From the NCBI GenBank assembly GCA_018881555.1, contig JACAXG010000031.1, positions 5,453,127-5,517,126 on the forward strand: 64,000 bases of DNA. Direction: 5' to 3'. Position numbers and translations under genes: made by a program. Positions 62,699 through 64,000 of this stretch are shown here, piece after piece. The notes beneath the pieces are model-generated. The model worked only from the letters and a program-made list of their open reading frames with translations, was not told where the DNA came from and searched no databases. This DNA comes from Amblyornis subalaris. Its lineage: Eukaryota > Chordata > Aves > Passeriformes > Ptilonorhynchidae. How positions within the stretch are numbered: the stretch's first letter is position 1; each line of letters opens with the position of its first letter.

Positions 62699-63112
62699 TA
62701 TAGAATCCTAGAATGGTTTGGGTTGAAAGGTTCCTTAAAGATCATCTTGTTCCATCCCGCCTGCCATAGGCAGGGACACCTTCCACTAGATCAGGTTGCT
62801 CAGAGCCCCATCCAACCTGGCCTTGAACACTTCCAGGGATGGGGCAGCCNCAGCTTCTCTGGATAACCTGTGCCAGGGCCTCACCACCCTCNCAGGGAAN
62901 AATTTCTTCTGTGTATCTAACCTACAGCTACTCTCTGTCAGTTTGAACCCACTCCCCCTTGTCCCGTCACTACAGCTCCTGATGAAGAGTCCCTCTCCAN
63001 CCTCCTGGTAGGATCCCTTCAGGGACTGGAAGGTGCTGTGAGGTCTCCACACAACATTCCCTTCTCCAGGCTGAACAGCCCAAACTTCCTCAGTCTCTTT
63101 TCTGATAACTAC
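62699..63112 (-). mobile_element. CR1 LINE 3' fragment with ORF2 end
   Basis: ATAGAATCCTAGAATGGTTT on the + strand is the reverse complement of the CR1 3' terminus with its 8-base units. The blocks that follow (CAGGGACACCTTCCACTAGA, AACACTTCCAGGGATGGGGC, CCTTCTCCAGGCTGAACAGC) are typical. About 415 bases of the 3' end remain, truncated on the ORF2 side. It is the best-preserved CR1 here, but several Ns and a frameshift leave it inactive. Confidence 0.95.
62786..63031 (-). pseudogene. CR1 ORF2 C-terminal remnant
   Basis: On the minus strand this frame reads as the C-terminal tail of the CR1 endonuclease/reverse-transcriptase polyprotein: it starts FQSLKGSYQE, passes through GEGLFIRSCSDGTRG and ends PSLEVFKARLDGALSNLI before a stop. 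The family tail usually has the pattern FK-RLDGALSNL at this place. Just upstream (63032-63110) the expected LFSLEKG-type sequence is in a different frame, showing a frameshift. Four Ns fall in the frame. Only the tail beyond the catalytic domain is present, so there is no enzyme activity. Confidence 0.85.
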
Positions 63113-64000
63113 GTTTGAGAAAAGCAAGGGTTAATTGCAGCTTCAGATCTAGAGATTATACATTTATTAAAACCCTGAGAGTAGATGGAATACAAAGCCA
63201 CATTGACAAAGAAGGGCTCAGTGACATCACATACTCTTGTGACATCAGCAAGTCTTCCAGAGTGAATTGCCATCTTTGTCTGCATTGCAGGAGCATTGCT
63301 GTGTGTGTGGTGCTTTGTATGAGGGGATGTTTTGCTGGTTGCCCGAAGTGGAGAATGAGGATTGAATCCGGGCTCAGTGAATGCTCNTTTTGCTGGATTT
63401 GTGGGTTTCCACTAAGCCTGTGGAAGATACAGGTAGCATTTTACTGAGTTCAAGTGTGATATTGAGGGATCTCTACAGAGCTGTGAAGTTCTGTGGCTCN
63501 AATGTCTTTCTCAGCTATGCTGGAATTCAATTATAGTGCTGCATGAAAGTACTGAGTTATTTACTGCCTCCTAATGATTAATTTTTTATAAGTATGTAAA
63601 ATAGATGTTAAGAGACCACATTAATGGTTCATTNGGGAGACAAAAGAGAATCCTTTAAGGTAGAATATTCCAAGAGAAGCAAAACAACTTCTAGTCATCA
63701 TCAATCACCCTGTAATCTGCCCAGCGTTCAGAGAACAGCAAGTGCTGAGCAGAAGAGAAATATTTTAACACTTCAGGAAATCTGGAATGTATTCAAAACA
63801 TGGGAGAAAATTCTGGCAGTGGGAAAAAAATAGAAGTAGTGTTTTGAATAACTTCTTGCTGCTTCTTCGTGGACACCTTCGAGGGTCTCCCTTTCACTGT
63901 AATGATTTTTTTTTTCCCTGTAATGCTCGTGTTACATCTTTTTCAAACAAATTCAGTATATTGTGATTCCAGGAAATTCTGAGCCATGAATGGGCTCACA
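63113..64000. other. Right edge, non-coding
   Basis: A 110-codon + frame (63115-63447) begins at the edge of the CR1 fragment but has no recognisable domain and one N. A T10 run lies at 63906-63915. Nothing else was recognised. Confidence 0.5.

Noticed and set aside
62796..63011. Plus-strand open frame over the third CR1 fragment
   Set aside because: Antisense of the CR1 ORF2 tail and 3' UTR. It also contains several Ns.
1..64000. Search for tRNA, snRNA, microRNA, CRISPR, viral insert or LTR pairs
   Set aside because: I saw no tRNA B-box with a foldable body, no snRNA signature, no known microRNA seed in a hairpin, no spaced repeat array and no paired LTRs. Reading by eye cannot exclude diverged cases.

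Overview
The window looks like gene-poor vertebrate DNA, most likely from a bird. The evidence is three 3'-end fragments of CR1 retrotransposons with typical avian sequence, very old MIR-type SINE remnants, other ancient amniote repeat relics, few young repeats, moderate GC, CpG depletion outside a few short clusters, and no bacterial-style gene packing. Lone N bases are scattered throughout (roughly one per few hundred bases), so this is a draft consensus and reading frames crossing an N are uncertain.

I found no protein-coding gene, rRNA, tRNA, CRISPR array or virus that I can name. Nearly all open frames are under 150 codons, lack homology I recognise and often overlap open frames on the other strand. 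The clearest features are the CR1 fragments at about 11.9-12.3, 37.5-37.9 and 62.7-63.1 kb. All three lie on the minus strand. The last still shows the C-terminal part of the CR1 reverse-transcriptase ORF, broken by a frameshift.

Layout. 0-1.8 kb: an RFX/CRE-like motif pair, a MIR remnant and an ancient hairpin repeat. 1.8-11 kb: AT-rich non-coding DNA with one MIR and the longest open frame with no known match (7.87-8.59 kb). 11.3-13.4 kb: a cluster of old hairpin-type repeats around a CR1. 13.4-20.5 kb: featureless, with one N-dense patch. 20.5-20.9 kb: a CpG-richer patch with the best exon-like structure in the window. 25.9-28.3 kb: a dense patch of ancient repeats. 31.66-31.92, 34.5-35.2 and 49.5-49.75 kb: short CpG-richer patches. 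49.9-53 kb: four long T runs. 57.5 kb: a GT microsatellite. 60.8 kb: a clear ancient palindromic repeat. The remainder is plain non-coding sequence.

Two weak signals suggest the window may lie inside, or beside, a gene transcribed left to right. Long T runs greatly outnumber long A runs on the + strand, and all CR1 copies lie on the minus strand. This is inference. I found no system of co-operating genes, and I do not think the sequence supports claiming one.
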